From Halorientalis pallida (GTDB lineage Archaea; Halobacteriota; Halobacteria; Halobacteriales; Haloarculaceae), in the NCBI RefSeq assembly GCF_004118325.1, contig NZ_RDFA01000004.1:310001-374000 (forward strand): a stretch of DNA of 64,000 bases, in the 5' to 3' direction. Positions within the stretch are counted from its first letter, which is position 1. Each line of letters starts with the position of its first letter. A program made the translations under genes and the position numbers. The notes beneath the pieces are model-generated. The model was not told where the DNA came from and searched no databases. It worked only from the letters and a program-made list of their open reading frames with translations. Of the stretch, positions 61,757 to 64,000 are shown piece after piece.

Positions 61757-64000
61757 TCAGCGCTGGCCGCCGCTCGTACGGTCGGCGTCGGGACTGGGCC
61801 AGGCCTTGTAGAAGACGTACGGCCGGGTACCGGCGGCTTCGGTCGTGTCGGTCCCCACGTCGGTCACGGCCACCTGGAAGCCGCTGTCGGTGAAGCCGGT
61901 GATCGTGAGTTCGTCGCGGCCGACGATTCGACCGCCATCGGCCAGCGAGCGGACCGCGGCGGCCACGCCGTCGTGGCGCGGGCCGGTGTGGGGTTCGTAC
62001 GTCGAGCGCTCGGGATCGGTGGCGTCGTTCAGGACGTACTGGCGGATGCCGTAACTCCCCTCGCGGCCGCCGATGGCGGTGCCGTGGGACCAGCCGAAGC
62101 CCAGCGGCGAGGCCGGCGACAGTTCGTCGGTGTTCAGGGAACCGATCCCCAGCGTCGTGAACTCGATCAGGCGCGGCTCGAAGCCGAGATCGACCGACAG
62201 CAGATCGTTGCTGCCGGACTCGGGCAACTGGAAGTATCCGATGGTGGGCTGGCGGCCCCCGGTGTCGACGGCGACGTAGGTGACCAGTTTGGACTCGACG
62301 GAGCCGACTTTCGCCGGGCCGCTGTAGACCGTCTCGTATTCGAGGTCGATGCTGTCGCCGAGACTCGTCACTTCCGCGGTCGTCCGCCCGCGGATCTCGC
62401 CTTCGTAGGCGTACAGGAGGTGGAGTGCGCGGTCGTCGAAGGCGGCCTGTGCCGTGCCACCTGGCCCCGAGGGTTCGACGGTGACGTTGCGAACCAGCTG
62501 CCCCGGGTTCGCCCGGCCGACGACCTCGCCGTGGGAGAACCCGATGGGGAGGTCGGTCATCCGCCGGTTGTCGACCGTGCCGAGCGTGTTCGTCGCCGTG
62601 AGCGTGACGTGGTCGGCGTCGACGGAGAGCGGGATCGACTGGGAGCCGGGAAACTCCGGTGTTCGGAAGTGGCCGATCTCGACCTCGCTCCCCTCGCCGA
62701 AGGCGAAGGCCTGGTAGTGGACGACGTACTGGTCGCCCGCTCGGTCGCCGCGCAGACCCTCCACGTCGACGGTCATCTCGAACCCGTCGTCGGTGATTCC
62801 CGTCACCTGGCCCGCCACGCGCTCCGGTGGCGCGTCGTTGTGGACGTCGAGTTCCAGGGCGTGGCCGTCCGAGGACGCGCCCATCGCCGCGTCGAGGTTC
62901 CCCGCGTCGTCGGTCAGCGAGACGACGGTCTGAGGGATCGACCCGTCCGCGCCCCGCACCGCGCGGCCGTGGCTCCAGCCGTCCGAGCGGTCCGTCTCAC
63001 CGTCGTCGGGCGAGCGCACGTTCGTCGTCGCGGCGAAGGTGAGCAGATCGGGCTCGAACCCGAGGCCCGACACCGTCACCGGCCCCGATTCGGGTGGCGT
63101 GAGGAAGGTCCCGGTCTCGAACCGCGCGGCCGTCGAGGACGGCGGCACGGTCGGCGGCTTCGGCGGCGCACTCTTGCCACCGCTCCCACCCCCGCCACCG
63201 GACGGGTAGAGGTAGTAGCCCAGTCCGCCTAGCCCCGCCAGCGCGAGCAGGCCGCCGACGATGGGGACCGCCTCGTCCGGGATCTCGGGGACGAAACCGC
63301 CGGGGTCTTCCTCGTCGGTGGTCACCGTGGGCGTCTCCTCTCCACCTGGCGTCTCCTCCGCGCCGGGCGTCTCGTCGAACTCGCCGGGCTCGGTGGTCCG
63401 GGGGAATCGCTCCGTGATGGGCGTCTCAGTGCCTGGCTCCCGGACCGTGATCGTCCCGCACTCGGTGACCTCGGAGCCACCCTCGTTGGTGCCGCGCGCG
63501 AGGACGGTGTACTCGCCAGCCGAATCGTAGGCGACGGAAATCACGAAGTCGTCCTCGTCGGTTCGTTCGTAGCGCTCGTCGCCGTCCACGTCGAATTCGA
63601 CGGTCGTCGGGCCGTCTGATCCCGACGCGTCGACGGTCGTCGATTCGCCGATCGTAATCGTGGTGTCCTCGACGGTGCAGAACGTACTCGGCGGTGGCAG
63701 GCTGTCGCCGACGGACGCGTCGCGCGAGGTCACGTCCCGGGCCCCGTCGTCGTCGACGACCGTCACCGATGGGACGTAGTTGCCGGCCGCATCGTAGCTG
63801 TACTCGACCTGTGGCGAGGTCGTGGTGCGGTCGTCGACGTTGTCCCCGTCGAAGTCCCACTCGTAGGTCTCGATGATCCCGTCGGGGTCCGACGACCCAG
63901 AGGCGTCGAACGTGACCGACTCCCCGGCCCGCGGGTTCGAAGGCCGGACGTCGAGAACGGCGTCCGGCGACTGGTTGCTCGTGACCGTCACGGTCCCACA
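61757..64000 (-). CDS. PKD-domain membrane protein with three phage-fibre-like repeats (5' end outside window)
   Basis: At least 744 residues are present, and the frame stays open to the window edge (a CGTVTV strand precedes the first ATG at 63991), so the start lies beyond. It has a PKD-type domain (ESVTFDASGSSDPDGIIETY), a second PKD-like domain with CTVEDTTITIGESTTVDASG and a Pro/Glu linker. A single transmembrane helix (AVPIVGGLLALAGLGGLGYY) comes next. Three tandem repeats of about 130 residues follow. Each has a GxFxTPE start, a GFEPxLLxF strand, a GWSHGxA motif and a DSGFxxxV segment, a pattern familiar from phage and bacterial fibre-type proteins. Confidence 0.85.
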   Translation of the reverse strand, partial: CGTVTVTSNQSPDAVLDVRPSNPRAGESVTFDASGSSDPDGIIETYEWDFDGDNVDDRTTTSPQVEYSYDAAGNYVPSVTVVDDDGARDVTSRDASVGDSLPPPSTFCTVEDTTITIGESTTVDASGSDGPTTVEFDVDGDERYERTDEDDFVISVAYDSAGEYTVLARGTNEGGSEVTECGTITVREPGTETPITERFPRTTEPGEFDETPGAEETPGGEETPTVTTDEEDPGGFVPEIPDEAVPIVGGLLALAGLGGLGYYLYPSGGGGGSGGKSAPPKPPTVPPSSTAARFETGTFLTPPESGPVTVSGLGFEPDLLTFAATTNVRSPDDGETDRSDGWSHGRAVRGADGSIPQTVVSLTDDAGNLDAAMGASSDGHALELDVHNDAPPERVAGQVTGITDDGFEMTVDVEGLRGDRAGDQYVVHYQAFAFGEGSEVEIGHFRTPEFPGSQSIPLSVDADHVTLTATNTLGTVDNRRMTDLPIGFSHGEVVGRANPGQLVRNVTVEPSGPGGTAQAAFDDRALHLLYAYEGEIRGRTTAEVTSLGDSIDLEYETVYSGPAKVGSVESKLVTYVAVDTGGRQPTIGYFQLPESGSNDLLSVDLGFEPRLIEFTTLGIGSLNTDELSPASPLGFGWSHGTAIGGREGSYGIRQYVLNDATDPERSTYEPHTGPRHDGVAAAVRSLADGGRIVGRDELTITGFTDSGFQVAVTDVGTDTTEAAGTRPYVFYKAWPSPDADRTSGGQR

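Noticed and set aside
56138-64000. Integrated provirus
   Set aside because: The fibre-like repeats and small membrane proteins hinted at it, but there is no integrase, capsid, terminase or tRNA attachment site, and the PGF-CTERM protein is a normal cellular surface protein.

Overview
The window is haloarchaeal (class Halobacteria) chromosomal DNA. The DNA is very GC-rich and the proteins are strongly acidic. Many genes have a TATA-like box about 25-30 nt before the start codon and no ribosome-binding site (leaderless). Family markers agree: archaeal TopA, archaeal GatB, MfnA, TrmB- and Orc1/Cdc6-family proteins, Tat-type lipoproteins and a PGF-CTERM surface protein. I cannot name the genus. 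I see no rRNA, tRNA or CRISPR array.

0-23 kb is mostly ordinary housekeeping DNA: a TrmB-like regulator, topoisomerase I, a HEAT-repeat protein, gatB, a condensin block (short coiled-coil protein, SMC and an overlapping ScpA), a lipoprotein alpha/beta hydrolase, a PhzF-family protein, PEP synthase, an SDR, mfnA, a VTT-type membrane protein, methionyl-tRNA synthetase and NfeD. 23-30 kb is more accessory: a fungalysin-like (M36) metallopeptidase with a propeller-like tail and no signal peptide, a glutamine-rich prion-like protein, an 800-bp non-coding stretch with tandem promoters, and the SPFH/stomatin partner of NfeD. 30-31.8 kb carries a lone IS1341-type tnpB, broken by a one-base frameshift and surrounded by unusual hairpins.

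32-38 kb holds DUF7123-like, TRAM and YkgJ proteins and a hydantoinase/oxoprolinase pair (hyuA, hyuB). 38-43 kb is the most interesting stretch. A degenerate B-family DNA polymerase, a small coiled-coil protein and a RecA-fold protein without Walker motifs form an overlapping operon. It and a nearby orc1/cdc6 paralogue carry the same 17-bp operator at exactly the same distance from their start codons, which suggests a co-regulated replication or damage-tolerance module.

43-48.4 kb has a beta-repeat protein, a membrane-anchored winged-helix protein, a beta-propeller lipoprotein, a HerA-like ATPase and a divergent 7TM-PAS histidine kinase. 48.5-55.9 kb is one tightly overlapping operon of two VWA proteins, a coiled-coil protein, a membrane protein, a MoxR ATPase and a DUF58 protein. 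56-64 kb is a cell-surface region: a large PKD/PGF-CTERM protein, three small membrane proteins, and a PKD protein with three phage-fibre-like repeats that runs off the window. Three genes in this last region are preceded by tiny ORFs that touch or overlap their start codons.
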